A stretch of 38,341 nt of DNA from an uncultured Bacteroidales bacterium (GCA_946408345.1 CAMJRR010000024.1:1-38341); one strand, 5' to 3'; numbered from the stretch's first letter, positions 16,200 to 24,080 are shown. A program made the numbers and translations. The notes: generated by a model from the letters alone, not told the origin.

Positions 16200-16316
16200 G
16201 ATTGGTGGCAAGCTTTTGTACGTGTTTCTCCAGAACGCAAAAACCAATTTATTCTTATTTTTTGTCGGCAATGCTGACACTCTATTACAACTTCCGCTTG
16301 TCACCAATCTTTTTTA
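16200..16316 (+). terminator. Long-range stem with internal hairpin and T-run after aldo/keto reductase
   Basis: GATTGGTGGCAAGC (16200-16213) pairs with GCTTGTCACCAATC (16296-16309), 13 of 14 Watson-Crick plus one G-U, and is followed by a run of seven T. The intervening 82 bases contain a small hairpin, GTCGGC-AAT-GCTGAC, near 16264-16278. It may be an unusual terminator, a structured RNA or a tiny inverted-repeat element. Confidence 0.55.
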
Positions 16317-16330
16317 ATTCATATTTCTAT

Positions 16331-16338
16331 TATCTTTG
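16331..16338 (+). promoter_or_regulatory. -7 box of the amidohydrolase gene
   Basis: TATCTTTG, 27 bases before the ATG at 16366. Confidence 0.65.
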
Positions 16339-16365
16339 CCAAAAGTTTCAACCGAGATTCAAACC

Positions 16366-17367
16366 ATGAGAAAAACCTTGATAATCACCATTATGACAGC
16401 AATCGCATTAAACGCTTCAGCCCAAATCGACCTCCACAGCCACGCCATCACTAAGGGCTACCTCGATTACATCAAAGCCAATGGCGCCGAGATGGACGAA
16501 GGTTTCCCCATCCCCGCTTGGGATGCGGAGCAACATATCGCCTTTATGGACAAGGCTGGCATTCAGACCGCTGTGCTTACCATGCCCGCGCCGCAGCCTT
16601 GGTTTGGCGATGCGGAGGCTTCGGCGGCGGTTTGCCGTAGCTACAATGAAGAGTGTGCTGCCCTCAAGGCACGCTATCCTGGACGCTTCATGTTTTGTGC
16701 CGCTCTGCCCCTACCCGATATTGATGCTGCCATTCGCGAAGCCGTCTACGCCCTCGACACACTGAAGGCCGATGGCATAAAATTGGCGACCAATGTCAAT
16801 GGTCAGTATCTCGGTGTACCCGAACTTGATACGCTCTTTTCCGTGCTCAACGAGCGTGATGCTGTGGTCATCCTGCATCCACATCGCCCTGAACCAGTCA
16901 ACCGGCAGGTGATGCAGCAGACGCCATTAGCCATGCAGGAATACCTGTCGGAAACCACACGGGCCGTGGCCAATATGATCAGTCGCAACGTCTTGGCGCG
17001 TTATCCTCAAGTGAAGCTGGTTGTGCCCCATTGCGGAGCCTACCTGCCTTTAGCTATCCCTCGCATGAAGTCGCTGACCGCCGTGATGCAAGCCAACAAG
17101 ATGGTAGGCGAAATCGACTGGCAAGCCAATCTGAACTCGCTATACTACGACTTGGCCGGTGCCCACAGCCCCGAGGTCATCCGAATGATGCTCACCATCA
17201 CCACACCCGACCATTTGCTTTATGGCTCCGACTATCCTTATGTCGCCCCTCAAGTGCTCATGAATGGCCTTCAACGGATGCAGCAATACCTGACAGATGA
17301 ACCAGATTTGGAACCCTACAAAGAGATGATCCTTTACAAAAACGCATTAAAACTATTCCATAAATGA
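16366..17367 (+). CDS. Secreted amidohydrolase (ACMSD-like, amidohydrolase_2)
   Basis: Metal-dependent hydrolase or decarboxylase of 333 residues with a TIM-barrel fold. Unusually for this group it has a Sec signal peptide (RKTLIITIMTAIALNASAQ), so it should act in the periplasm. The first metal-binding motif is H-x-H in DLHSH (H24, H26). Further ligands are likely in VVILHPHRPEP and VVPHCGAYLP, and the final Asp is in LLYGSDYPYV. The family includes aminocarboxymuconate-semialdehyde decarboxylase and related aromatic-acid decarboxylases; the substrate here is unknown. The stop overlaps the cupin gene's start (ATGA at 17364-17367), implying translational coupling and a shared pathway. Confidence 0.88.
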   Translation: MRKTLIITIMTAIALNASAQIDLHSHAITKGYLDYIKANGAEMDEGFPIPAWDAEQHIAFMDKAGIQTAVLTMPAPQPWFGDAEASAAVCRSYNEECAALKARYPGRFMFCAALPLPDIDAAIREAVYALDTLKADGIKLATNVNGQYLGVPELDTLFSVLNERDAVVILHPHRPEPVNRQVMQQTPLAMQEYLSETTRAVANMISRNVLARYPQVKLVVPHCGAYLPLAIPRMKSLTAVMQANKMVGEIDWQANLNSLYYDLAGAHSPEVIRMMLTITTPDHLLYGSDYPYVAPQVLMNGLQRMQQYLTDEPDLEPYKEMILYKNALKLFHK

Positions 17368-18119
17368 AGAAATTAGCCTTTTTACTCAGTGTTTTCCTTA
17401 TATCCTTGACTACTATGGCACAACAAACCATTTTTCCAGCACAACATATTGCTCCTGAGGAGTTTAATACGGGTACGGTCCACATCTCCGTCGTCAGTCA
17501 CAGTGAGCACCAGATGACCACCAATTTCCTTTTCGAAAAGGGCAGCCGCAACTCGTGGCATTACCACCCCAACGCCACCCAAGTGCTGATGGTGCTTGAT
17601 GGCGAAGGCTATTATCAAGAGGAAGGGAAAGACAAGCAACTCATCCGCAAAGGCGATGTGATCGTCACGGCACCCAACACCCGACATTGGAACGGTGCCA
17701 CCCCTGAAAGCAGCATCGAATGCCTCACCGTGACGGACATCTTGCCAGGCGAAGAACATGCCGTTCAGCTCCAAAAAGTGACCGATGAAGAGTTCACCTC
17801 ACTAGTGAAAGCTGGCGAAAAGCTTGTCCGCCTTGCTGAAATCGAAGTGGTGTCCGAGTATTTGGAGGATTATATGGCCTTCGCCAAGGAAATCGGTGAG
17901 ACTTCTGTGAAGGTGGAGCCTGGAGTGCTGACCCTCTTCTCGATGCAAACCAAGGAAGACCCTTGCAAGATCTACATCCTGGAAATCTACGCCGACCAAG
18001 AGGCCTACCAAAGCCATATCCAGACCGCCCATTTCAAGAAATACAAGGAAGGCACGGCCAAGATGGTAAAATCGTTGAAACTGATTGATGTCAACCCGCT
18101 GGCGGGGATGATACGGTGA
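17364..18119 (+). CDS. Secreted cupin plus antibiotic-biosynthesis-monooxygenase (ABM) fusion
   Basis: A 251-residue protein with a signal peptide (KKLAFLLSVFLISLTTMAQ), probably periplasmic. Residues about 45-125 form a cupin with metal ligands in W-H-Y-H-P (H66, H68), Q73 and H108 in NTRHWNG. A short linker with a helix (EEFTSLVKAGEKLVRLAEIE) follows. Residues about 175-245 form an ABM/ferredoxin-like domain (GVLTLFSMQTKEDPCKIYILEIYADQ split over two strands, then a helix with H-I-Q-T-A-H-F-K-K-Y). ABM domains catalyse cofactor-free oxygenation or isomerisation of aromatic or quinone-like compounds. Coupling with the amidohydrolase suggests joint processing of a small, perhaps aromatic, molecule outside the cytoplasm. 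Confidence 0.85.
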   Translation: MKKLAFLLSVFLISLTTMAQQTIFPAQHIAPEEFNTGTVHISVVSHSEHQMTTNFLFEKGSRNSWHYHPNATQVLMVLDGEGYYQEEGKDKQLIRKGDVIVTAPNTRHWNGATPESSIECLTVTDILPGEEHAVQLQKVTDEEFTSLVKAGEKLVRLAEIEVVSEYLEDYMAFAKEIGETSVKVEPGVLTLFSMQTKEDPCKIYILEIYADQEAYQSHIQTAHFKKYKEGTAKMVKSLKLIDVNPLAGMIR

Positions 18120-18134
18120 TTTGTAGATTTTTTT

Positions 18135-18142
18135 TATTTTTG
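18135..18142 (+). promoter_or_regulatory. -7 box of the DUF362 gene
   Basis: TATTTTTG, 23 bases before the ATG at 18166. Confidence 0.65.
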
Positions 18143-18165
18143 CAACCATATTAAGAATCAAAACA

Positions 18166-19197
18166 ATGAAGAAAATAGCAATAACCCTTTTGTGTGCTTT
18201 GGCCTTTGCCGCCTGCACCAACAACCAACCTGAAGACAATCAAATCAATCAAACTAAAACGAATATGGAAAACACAGCAAAAGTTTATTTGACTCGTAAC
18301 ATCAGCCCTGAAGCTTTGGTGAACATCTACAAGGCTTTGGGCGTGGAAGCCAAAGGCCGCGTGGCCGTGAAAATCTCGACCGGCGAAGGCAGCAACCCCA
18401 ACTATCTGAAGCCCGAACTCATCAAAGACCTTGTGCATGAAGTTGACGGCACCATCGTGGAGTGCAACACCGCCTACGGCAACGGCCCTGGTGACGAGAA
18501 GGACGAGCGCAACAACTCGGCTGTCCACTGGGAGGTCATCCGTCGGCACGGCTTCACCGACTACTTCCCTGTCGATATCATGGACGAGTACGACGAAATC
18601 CGCATCCCTGTGAAGGACCAGAGACACATCAAATACGACATTGTGGGCGGACACATGGCCAACTACGATTTCATGATTGCCCTCAACCACTTCAAGGGTC
18701 ACCCAATGGGTGGCTACGGCGGCGCGCTGAAGAACCTCAGCATCGGTTGTGCTAGCAGTAATGGCAAGGCATACATCCACTCCTCGGGAAAGATGGAAAA
18801 ACTCGACATCGCCAAACTTTGGACTCCTGAATACATCGGCGACCAGGACGGCTTCCTTGAAAGCATGGCAGCAGCGGCCCAAGCGGTGACGAACTACTTC
18901 CAAAAAAGACAAGGCATCATCTACATCAGCGTGATGAACAACATGAGCATTGACTGCGACTGCGTCGACCATCCCGCCCCCGTGAAGCTTGAGGACTACG
19001 GCATCCTTGCTAGCACCGACCCCGTTGCCCTCGACCAAGCCTGCGTCGACATCATCAACAACCAGCAGGTGACCGCCACCAACGACCCCACCGACCTGCT
19101 CAGCCGCATCGACAAGCAACACGGCACCCACACCATCGAGCACGCTGAAGCCATCGGACTGGGAACCAGGAAATACACCATTGTCAGCATTGATTAA
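18166..19197 (+). CDS. DUF362 domain lipoprotein
   Basis: A 343-residue protein with a lipoprotein-type signal (KKIAITLLCALAFAAC, Cys at 17) and an Asn/Gln-rich linker. The body is a DUF362 domain: VYLTRNISPEALVNIYKALG, RVAVKISTGEG, ECNTAYGNGPGDE, and a C-terminal part with NMSIDCDCVDHPAP and STDPVALDQACVDI. Members often sit beside ferredoxin-like domains; here no separate Fe-S cluster motif is seen beyond the C-D-C pair. A second in-frame ATG (18265, ENTAKVYL) would give a cytoplasmic form, but promoter spacing favours 18166. Function is unknown. A strong terminator follows. Confidence 0.87.
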   Translation: MKKIAITLLCALAFAACTNNQPEDNQINQTKTNMENTAKVYLTRNISPEALVNIYKALGVEAKGRVAVKISTGEGSNPNYLKPELIKDLVHEVDGTIVECNTAYGNGPGDEKDERNNSAVHWEVIRRHGFTDYFPVDIMDEYDEIRIPVKDQRHIKYDIVGGHMANYDFMIALNHFKGHPMGGYGGALKNLSIGCASSNGKAYIHSSGKMEKLDIAKLWTPEYIGDQDGFLESMAAAAQAVTNYFQKRQGIIYISVMNNMSIDCDCVDHPAPVKLEDYGILASTDPVALDQACVDIINNQQVTATNDPTDLLSRIDKQHGTHTIEHAEAIGLGTRKYTIVSID

Positions 19198-19260
19198 TTG
19201 GTGAAACGACTTTTGCCGCTTAAAGCTACCAGAATTTTGAATCGTATTTCAAAACTTGAC

Positions 19261-19298
19261 ATCCGCAATCCTGGCAAAGACTTGGATTGCGGATTTTT
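19261..19298 (+). terminator. Intrinsic terminator after the DUF362 gene
   Basis: An 11-bp perfect stem, ATCCGCAATCC with GGATTGCGGAT, a 12-base loop and a six-T run, ending two bases before the next promoter's -7 box. Confidence 0.88.
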
Positions 19299-19300
19299 TG

Positions 19301-19308
19301 TATCTTTG
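19301..19308 (+). promoter_or_regulatory. -7 box of the AlkZ-related gene
   Basis: TATCTTTG immediately downstream of the terminator T-run; start codons at 19329 or 19335 follow. Confidence 0.65.
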
Positions 19309-19328
19309 TAACCTCATTTGAATGCTAA

Positions 19329-19982
19329 ATGATAATGAATTTTGAAATATCCAGTCCAGAAACAATGGAGCGAGCCATCTGCGAGCTAGGCATCGTCCCG
19401 TTTTTCACCAGCGCCATCCCGGGCTATTCCATCAAGGAACTCACCCAGCCTGGGTTTTGGTTTGACGGCGAGGAGGACTCTCTCGGGCCGTGGGACTGGA
19501 AGATCGACTGCCTGCAAAACGGTGGTATCGCCTACGGGAAGTTCCTCTGCGGAGGAAAAGCCGCCTTCGCAACCATTCCCTTTTACCGCGAACTGATGAA
19601 CGTCCGCCGCGCCACGACAACGCCTGACAAGAATGGCGAGCGCATCATGGAATATCTCGAAAAGCAAGGCAGCATCACCATCAAGGAGGTGCGCGCCTTG
19701 CTTGGTGTGAAAAAAGGCCAAGCCGATGCGGCCATAGGAAAACTGATGCAACAGTGCCGCGTCGTCACGGGAGCCATCGAGCGGGTGTATCGAGGGCCCG
19801 AACAGGTTTACAACGGTTGGCAGGTGTCGTATTTCTGCACGCCCGAGTCGCTGTTCGAAGACTTCACCACGCTCCACACCGACCGCACCCCCGAGGAGTC
19901 GCTGGAGTTCTTAGTCGACCACATCACGAAGCTGACAGATGGAACGGCTACCCGAAAACAAGTTCTGAAGGTGCTGAAATAA
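19329..19982 (+). CDS. AlkZ-related winged-helix protein
   Basis: A 217-residue cytoplasmic protein resembling the AlkZ-related / YcaQ-like group of winged-helix proteins. Recognisable parts are the opening LGIVPFFTSAIPGYSIKEL, the W-D-W-K segment followed by AYGKFLCGGKAAF, and the tail region GWQVSYFCTPESLF. Between them a helix-turn-helix stretch (SITIKEVRALLGVKKGQADA, about residues 115-134) looks able to bind DNA. True AlkZ proteins are DNA glycosylases that unhook interstrand crosslinks, with an essential Q-x-Q motif; I do not see that motif here, so glycosylase activity should not be assumed. Two nearby ATGs (19329, 19335) could start it. Confidence 0.7.
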   Translation: MIMNFEISSPETMERAICELGIVPFFTSAIPGYSIKELTQPGFWFDGEEDSLGPWDWKIDCLQNGGIAYGKFLCGGKAAFATIPFYRELMNVRRATTTPDKNGERIMEYLEKQGSITIKEVRALLGVKKGQADAAIGKLMQQCRVVTGAIERVYRGPEQVYNGWQVSYFCTPESLFEDFTTLHTDRTPEESLEFLVDHITKLTDGTATRKQVLKVLK

Positions 19983-20027
19983 TATAGTGAGTTTTTGCAT
20001 TTTAGGGAACCATTTCCTTAAAAATAC

Positions 20028-20035
20028 TACTTTTG
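20028..20035 (+). promoter_or_regulatory. -7 box of the DUF5714-GPx-flavodoxin operon
   Basis: TACTTTTG, 17 bases upstream of the ATG at 20053; it lies after the alternative upstream ATG at 19987, which is therefore excluded. Confidence 0.65.
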
Positions 20036-20052
20036 CAGCAAATCCAATTCAA

Positions 20053-20859
20053 ATGAAGAAGGTATTAATCATCGTGGCAGGCGTTCTGGGTTTCATCCTC
20101 GCGGCTTGCACGGAAAATGAACCTAAAAAAGAGACAACCGTTATGAGTAATGAAGAATGTTTGATTTGTGGTGCGCCATTGGAATACCTTGAAAAGGACA
20201 CGCTGATGGAGTGCGTAGTATGCCATAAGAAAGAGCCCAGCAAGACCCGTTGCGTCAAGGGACATTACGTTTGTTCCAAATGCCATACCGCCGGCATGGA
20301 CTCCATCATCGCCTTGTGTTTGGAAGAGACCTCCAAAGACCCTATCGCTATTTTGGAGAAGATGATGTCGCAATCGTTCTGTCACATGCATGGTCCTGAG
20401 CACCATGTGCTGGTAGGAGCCGCTTTGTTGACAGCCTACAACAACGCCGTACCAGCCGACACAATGAAGATTGACCTGCAATCGGGCCTTTTGGAAGTGA
20501 TGAGTCGCGGAAGACAAGTGCCTGGCGGCGCATGCGGTTATATGGGTGCCTGTGGCGCTGCCATCAGCACGGGCATCTTCATGTCGGTAGTCACTCGCAA
20601 CACGCCACTCTCCACCGAGACTTGGCAACTCTGTAACCTTATGACGGCAAGGGCGCTGGAACAAGTGGCTTTGAACGGTGGCCCACGTTGCTGCAAGCGT
20701 GATTCCTATCTGTCGATACTCACGGCAGTGGATTTCGTGAAGGAACACCTTGGCGTGGAGATGGAGAAGCCCGAAGTGAGATGCTCGCGCAGCCAAATCA
20801 ACAACCAGTGCATCGGAAAGAAATGTCCTTTCTCGCCCATACATAATGAGAACAAATAA
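20053..20859 (+). CDS. DUF5714 protein with lipoprotein signal
   Basis: About 268 residues. The N-terminus KKVLIIVAGVLGFILAAC ends in a lipobox (L-A-A-C, Cys19). The DUF5714-type body follows: a Cys-rich head with pairs C36/C39, C54/C57 and C74/C77 (CLICGAPL, CVVCHKKE, CSKCHTAG), then HMHGPEHHVLVGAALLTAYNN and a GGACGYMGACGAAISTGIF core, ending CIGKKCPFSP. Members are normally cytoplasmic and often near methyltransferases or radical-SAM genes, so export as a lipoprotein is unusual. A cytoplasmic start at the in-frame ATG 20143 (SNEECLICG) is possible. It leads an operon with glutathione peroxidase (18 bases) and flavodoxin. Confidence 0.82.
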   Translation: MKKVLIIVAGVLGFILAACTENEPKKETTVMSNEECLICGAPLEYLEKDTLMECVVCHKKEPSKTRCVKGHYVCSKCHTAGMDSIIALCLEETSKDPIAILEKMMSQSFCHMHGPEHHVLVGAALLTAYNNAVPADTMKIDLQSGLLEVMSRGRQVPGGACGYMGACGAAISTGIFMSVVTRNTPLSTETWQLCNLMTARALEQVALNGGPRCCKRDSYLSILTAVDFVKEHLGVEMEKPEVRCSRSQINNQCIGKKCPFSPIHNENK

Positions 20860-20877
20860 AACTAAATCCTATTCAAA

Positions 20878-21555
20878 ATGAAAAAAACACTCTTTCTCGC
20901 AGTAGTGGCACTGATGATGGCTACAGGCTGCAACAACCAGAACAACAAGACCACCCAAGTGACGGCCGAACCTGAACCTGTGGTCGAACAGACCAGTGGC
21001 ATCTATGACATCACGGTCAAAGACATGGACGGCAGCGATGTGTCGTTGGCCAACTACAAAGGCAAGGTATTGCTTATCGTCAATGTGGCCAGCAAATGCG
21101 GCTTGACCCCGCAGTACGAAGGTCTTGAAGCTCTTTATCAGAAGTACAAAGACCAAGGTTTGGAGATTTTGGGCTTCCCCTGCAACCAATTCTTGGGCCA
21201 AGAGCCTGGCACCAACGAGGAGATCCAGAGTTTCTGCTCGCTGAACTACAACGTCACCTTCCCGCTGTTCGACAAGATTGACGTCAACGGCGAGGCGGAG
21301 AGTCCGCTCTACACCTACCTCAAGAAACAAGCGCCTTTCAAGGGCTATCCCGAGGGCACCGAGGAGTTTGCGACAATGCTTGACGAGATTCACCAAAAGA
21401 CCGGCACGGGCTTCGACCAAGGCGATGCCATCCGCTGGAACTTCGGAAAGTTCTTAGTCTCCAAAGATGGCAAGACCATTCTTCGCTTCGAGCCTATGGT
21501 GACGCCCGACATGATGGAGGAAGCCATACAGGAGTTTCTGAAAGTCAATGAATAA
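20878..21555 (+). CDS. Glutathione peroxidase-like lipoprotein
   Basis: Thioredoxin-fold peroxidase of 225 residues with a lipoprotein-type signal (KKTLFLAVVALMMATGC, Cys18) and a linker rich in N, Q, T and E to about residue 40. The peroxidase domain has the peroxidatic C74 in NVASKCGLTPQY, FPCNQF with the candidate resolving C102, Q108 in LGQEP, and W-N in IRWNFGKF, the usual Cys-Gln-Trp-Asn set. Bacterial non-seleno members generally use thioredoxin rather than glutathione to reduce peroxides. The membrane-anchored location implies peroxide removal outside the cytoplasm. It lies 12 bases upstream of the flavodoxin lipoprotein. Confidence 0.92.
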   Translation: MKKTLFLAVVALMMATGCNNQNNKTTQVTAEPEPVVEQTSGIYDITVKDMDGSDVSLANYKGKVLLIVNVASKCGLTPQYEGLEALYQKYKDQGLEILGFPCNQFLGQEPGTNEEIQSFCSLNYNVTFPLFDKIDVNGEAESPLYTYLKKQAPFKGYPEGTEEFATMLDEIHQKTGTGFDQGDAIRWNFGKFLVSKDGKTILRFEPMVTPDMMEEAIQEFLKVNE

Positions 21556-21567
21556 AATTGATTCAAA

Positions 21568-22416
21568 ATGAAAAGATTACTCGTTCTCGCTATCGTAGCG
21601 ATGGCCGCCGTTTCTTGTGGTCCTAAGAAAGAAAACCAAAAAGAAGAAGCACCCAAGGTGGAACCCCCTAAAGTGCTGGTGCTCTACTATTCCCAAACGT
21701 CGAACACGAAAACCGTAGCGACCGAAATCGCCACACGACTCGGTGCCGACATTGAGGAGATTGTTCTCACGAAACCCTACGATGAGGATTTCCAAGCCAC
21801 CATCGAACGTTGCAAGCAAGATCGCGAACAAGGCATTGCTCCAGAGATTCAGCCGTTGACAGCCGACATCGCCAAATACGATGTGGTGTTTCTTGGCTAT
21901 CCCGTATGGTTCGGCACATACGCGCCGCCCGTGATCACCTTCTTGAGTCAAGTGGACTTGAGCGGCAAGAAAGTTGTCCCGTTCTGCACCTTCGGCAGCG
22001 GCGGACTGGAATCCAGCATGAAGGATTTGGCCGAGGCACAGCCTAAAGCGGAAATCCTTCCCGGCTATGGTGTGCGTGCCGCCCGACTCGAAGCAGCGCC
22101 CAAAGAAATCGACCAATTCCTGAAGGCAAGCGGTTTCCTTGAAGGAGAATTTGTAAAGTTGGAGGATTTCCCAGAGCAACATCCAATAAATGAAGAGGAA
22201 ACAGCCATCTTCAACGCCGCTGTTGATGGTTATCAGATGCTTCATGCTCAAGCCAAGGCCGTGGCTTCGCGTTCCATTCCTGGAGGCACGGAATACCTGT
22301 TCACAGCCGAGGATCTTCCACGCGAGGACAATCCTGGGATGCCTACGGGAGAGCTGAAGGTGTATGTGACCGTCACAGACGGCGAAAATCCTGTATTTAC
22401 GCGAGTGGTCAGGTAA
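21568..22416 (+). CDS. Flavodoxin-domain lipoprotein
   Basis: A 282-residue protein with a probable lipoprotein signal (KRLLVLAIVAMAAVSC, Cys17) and a Lys/Glu/Pro linker to about residue 35. The flavodoxin domain begins KVLVLYYSQTSNTKTVATEI with the FMN phosphate loop SQTSNT at 42-47; FLGYPVWFGTYAPPV and PFCTFGSGGLESSM give the other flavin loops. Residues about 195-282 are an extra C-terminal segment (VDGYQMLHAQAKAV, then GTEYLFTAEDLP and a beta-rich tail) not found in plain flavodoxins. Placement behind a peroxidase lipoprotein suggests an extracytoplasmic electron carrier or flavin reductase; the reductant is unclear. Confidence 0.87.
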   Translation: MKRLLVLAIVAMAAVSCGPKKENQKEEAPKVEPPKVLVLYYSQTSNTKTVATEIATRLGADIEEIVLTKPYDEDFQATIERCKQDREQGIAPEIQPLTADIAKYDVVFLGYPVWFGTYAPPVITFLSQVDLSGKKVVPFCTFGSGGLESSMKDLAEAQPKAEILPGYGVRAARLEAAPKEIDQFLKASGFLEGEFVKLEDFPEQHPINEEETAIFNAAVDGYQMLHAQAKAVASRSIPGGTEYLFTAEDLPREDNPGMPTGELKVYVTVTDGENPVFTRVVR

Positions 22417-22434
22417 ACTAAGAATAAAGCCTAA

Positions 22435-22809
22435 GTGAAACGCATCGTTTACATCGTTTTGGGCTTGCTTTGCGTAGGCCTTGGAGCCTTAGGTGTGGTG
22501 GTGCCGGGATTGCCCACCACACCTTTCCTGCTGTTGGCCTCGTGGCTTTTTTACCGCTCCTCGCCACGATTGCAAGAATGGCTATTGCAGTCGTGGTTAG
22601 GGACTTACATCCGCAGTTATCGCCGTCGAGGTGGAATGACCGTTGCACAAAAAGCCGGCGCTTGTGGCATCATGGTGGCGATGGTGCTGCTCTCCACTTT
22701 CGTTTTTATCCCCAAAGATTCTGTGGCTCGCATCATTGTGCCCATCGTCGGTGCCATCGGCGTGTTGACGGTCATTTTTGCAGTGCCTAATGCGAAGGAA
22801 GAGGAATAG
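22435..22809 (+). CDS. DUF454 (YbaN) family inner-membrane protein
   Basis: A 124-residue membrane protein with a GTG start 18 bases after the flavodoxin stop. The family signature is clear: VYIVLGLLCVGLGALGVVVP followed by GLPTTPFLLLASWLFYRSSP, then LQEWLLQSWLGTYIRSY and two closing transmembrane segments. DUF454 proteins are widespread and uncharacterised; some lie near heme or redox genes. It is the last gene of the operon that begins at 20053. The next gene has its own promoter. Confidence 0.9.
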   Translation: MKRIVYIVLGLLCVGLGALGVVVPGLPTTPFLLLASWLFYRSSPRLQEWLLQSWLGTYIRSYRRRGGMTVAQKAGACGIMVAMVLLSTFVFIPKDSVARIIVPIVGAIGVLTVIFAVPNAKEEE

Positions 22810-22818
22810 TTTATTGTG

Positions 22819-22826
22819 TATTTTTG
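22819..22826 (+). promoter_or_regulatory. -7 box of the Nim-like gene
   Basis: TATTTTTG, 56 bases before the ATG at 22883, giving an unusually long leader for this window. Confidence 0.6.
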
Positions 22827-22882
22827 CAGTTTTGCAACCATGAACTGGATTATTCAAATAGTCGGACTAAAATCATATCATA

Positions 22883-23356
22883 ATGGAATTCAGACACTTG
22901 CGCCGATTCAAGCAGCAACTTCCTGACGAGGAGTGCGAAGCTATTCTGAAGGAGGCCTATCGCGGCTTCCTCTCAGTCGTTGGCGACGGCGGATATCCCT
23001 ACACCATCCCAATCAATTTCGTGTATGCCGACGGGCACATCTATTTCCACAGTGCTTTGGAAGGCCACAAGATGGATGCCCTGAAAGCTTGCGACAAGGC
23101 CTGTTTCACCGTGATCGACCAGCCCGTGCAGGAGCCTGGTGATTGGTGGTACCATGTGCGAAGCGTAGTTTGTTTCGGAAAGATTACGGTCGTAAAAGAT
23201 GCAGAGGAACACCTGTCGAAACTGCGACTGATAGGCGGCAAGTATTTCCCCGAGGGTTACGACATGGACGGCGACATCCAAAAGAACGGTCACCGAGCCG
23301 CCATCCTCGATATGCGTGTCGAGCACATGACGGGCAAACGGGTGAAAGAGAATTAA
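22883..23356 (+). CDS. Pyridoxamine 5'-phosphate oxidase-like flavoprotein (Nim-like)
   Basis: A 157-residue FMN-binding split-barrel protein of the group that includes the nitroimidazole-resistance Nim proteins. Diagnostic parts are the opening FRHLRRFKQQLPDEECEAIL, then GYPYTIPINFVYADGHIYFH and EGHKMDALKACDKACF. The conserved His of FHSALEGHK and the W-W-Y-H-V-R-S stretch (about residues 92-98) match the family. Most chromosomal members do not confer metronidazole resistance by themselves, so no phenotype is claimed. It is a single-gene unit between two promoters. Confidence 0.88.
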   Translation: MEFRHLRRFKQQLPDEECEAILKEAYRGFLSVVGDGGYPYTIPINFVYADGHIYFHSALEGHKMDALKACDKACFTVIDQPVQEPGDWWYHVRSVVCFGKITVVKDAEEHLSKLRLIGGKYFPEGYDMDGDIQKNGHRAAILDMRVEHMTGKRVKEN

Positions 23357-23376
23357 CTAGGGAGGCGACTTTTTAG

Positions 23377-23384
23377 TACCTTTG
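23377..23384 (+). promoter_or_regulatory. -7 box of the second Fe-S-flavoprotein-like gene
   Basis: TACCTTTG, 18 bases before the ATG at 23403. Confidence 0.65.
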
Positions 23385-23402
23385 CACCAAAATTAATTAC
23401 AA

Positions 23403-24020
23403 ATGAAAGCACTCCTCATCAACGGCAGCCCGCACGCCAACGGCTGCACCTTCACCGCCTTGAACATCGTGGCGGAAGAACTACAGAAAAACGGCATAGA
23501 AACCGAAATCGTCCACATTGGCAACAAGGACATCCGTGGCTGCATAGCTTGCGGCAAATGTGCCGAATTGGGGCGTTGCGTGTTCAACGACATGGTGAAC
23601 GAAGTAGCGCCCAAATTTGAGCAGGCCGACGGCCTCGTAGTCGGCTCGCCGGTATATTACGCTGGCCCCAACGGAACGCTCACCAACCTGCTTGACCGTC
23701 TGTTTTTCAGCACACCTTTCGATAAACGCATGAAAGTGGGCGCGGCAGTCGTCTCGGCACGACGCGGTGGCACTACAGCAGCCTTCGACCGACTCAACAA
23801 GTATTTCACCATCAGCGAGATGCCTATCGCGAGCAGTCGCTATTGGAACATGGTGCATGGTCACTCGCCTGAAGATGTCATGAAAGATGAAGAAGGGGTG
23901 CAAATCATGCGCATTTTGGGTCGCAATATGGCCTTCCTCATGCGCGCCATCGCCGCCGAGCGCGAGCGCAATGGACTGCCACAAAAGGAAGTGACGAAAT
24001 ACACTAATTTCATCCGATAA
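23403..24020 (+). CDS. Iron-sulfur-flavoprotein-like NAD(P)H-dependent reductase
   Basis: Flavodoxin-fold reductase of 205 residues. KALLINGSPHANGCTFTAL gives the FMN-binding loop. The Cys motif GCIACGKCAELGRC (C-x2-C-x2-C-x5-C, about residues 47-60) fits the compact [4Fe-4S] motif of iron-sulfur flavoproteins. LVVGSPVYYAGPNGTLTNLLDR follows the usual order. The tail, with GRNMAFLMRAIAAERERNGLP, is typical of Bacteroidota multimeric flavodoxins. Likely an electron-transfer flavoenzyme reducing small electrophiles. It stands alone and is followed by the acquired restriction cassette. Confidence 0.9.
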   Translation: MKALLINGSPHANGCTFTALNIVAEELQKNGIETEIVHIGNKDIRGCIACGKCAELGRCVFNDMVNEVAPKFEQADGLVVGSPVYYAGPNGTLTNLLDRLFFSTPFDKRMKVGAAVVSARRGGTTAAFDRLNKYFTISEMPIASSRYWNMVHGHSPEDVMKDEEGVQIMRILGRNMAFLMRAIAAERERNGLPQKEVTKYTNFIR

Positions 24021-24080
24021 GTCAAAGTGTTGGCGGGGCGTCAGTCAAGGGTGATATTGGAAATTAAGAAAGAATTTTAT

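Noticed and set aside
19329..19982. Calling this gene a bona fide AlkZ glycosylase
   Set aside because: The catalytic Q-x-Q motif was not found and the protein is about half the usual length; only the related winged-helix group is supported.
23403..24020. Linking the three Fe-S-flavoprotein-like genes into one system
   Set aside because: They lie in separate transcription units kilobases apart with different neighbours; similarity reflects a common anaerobe family.
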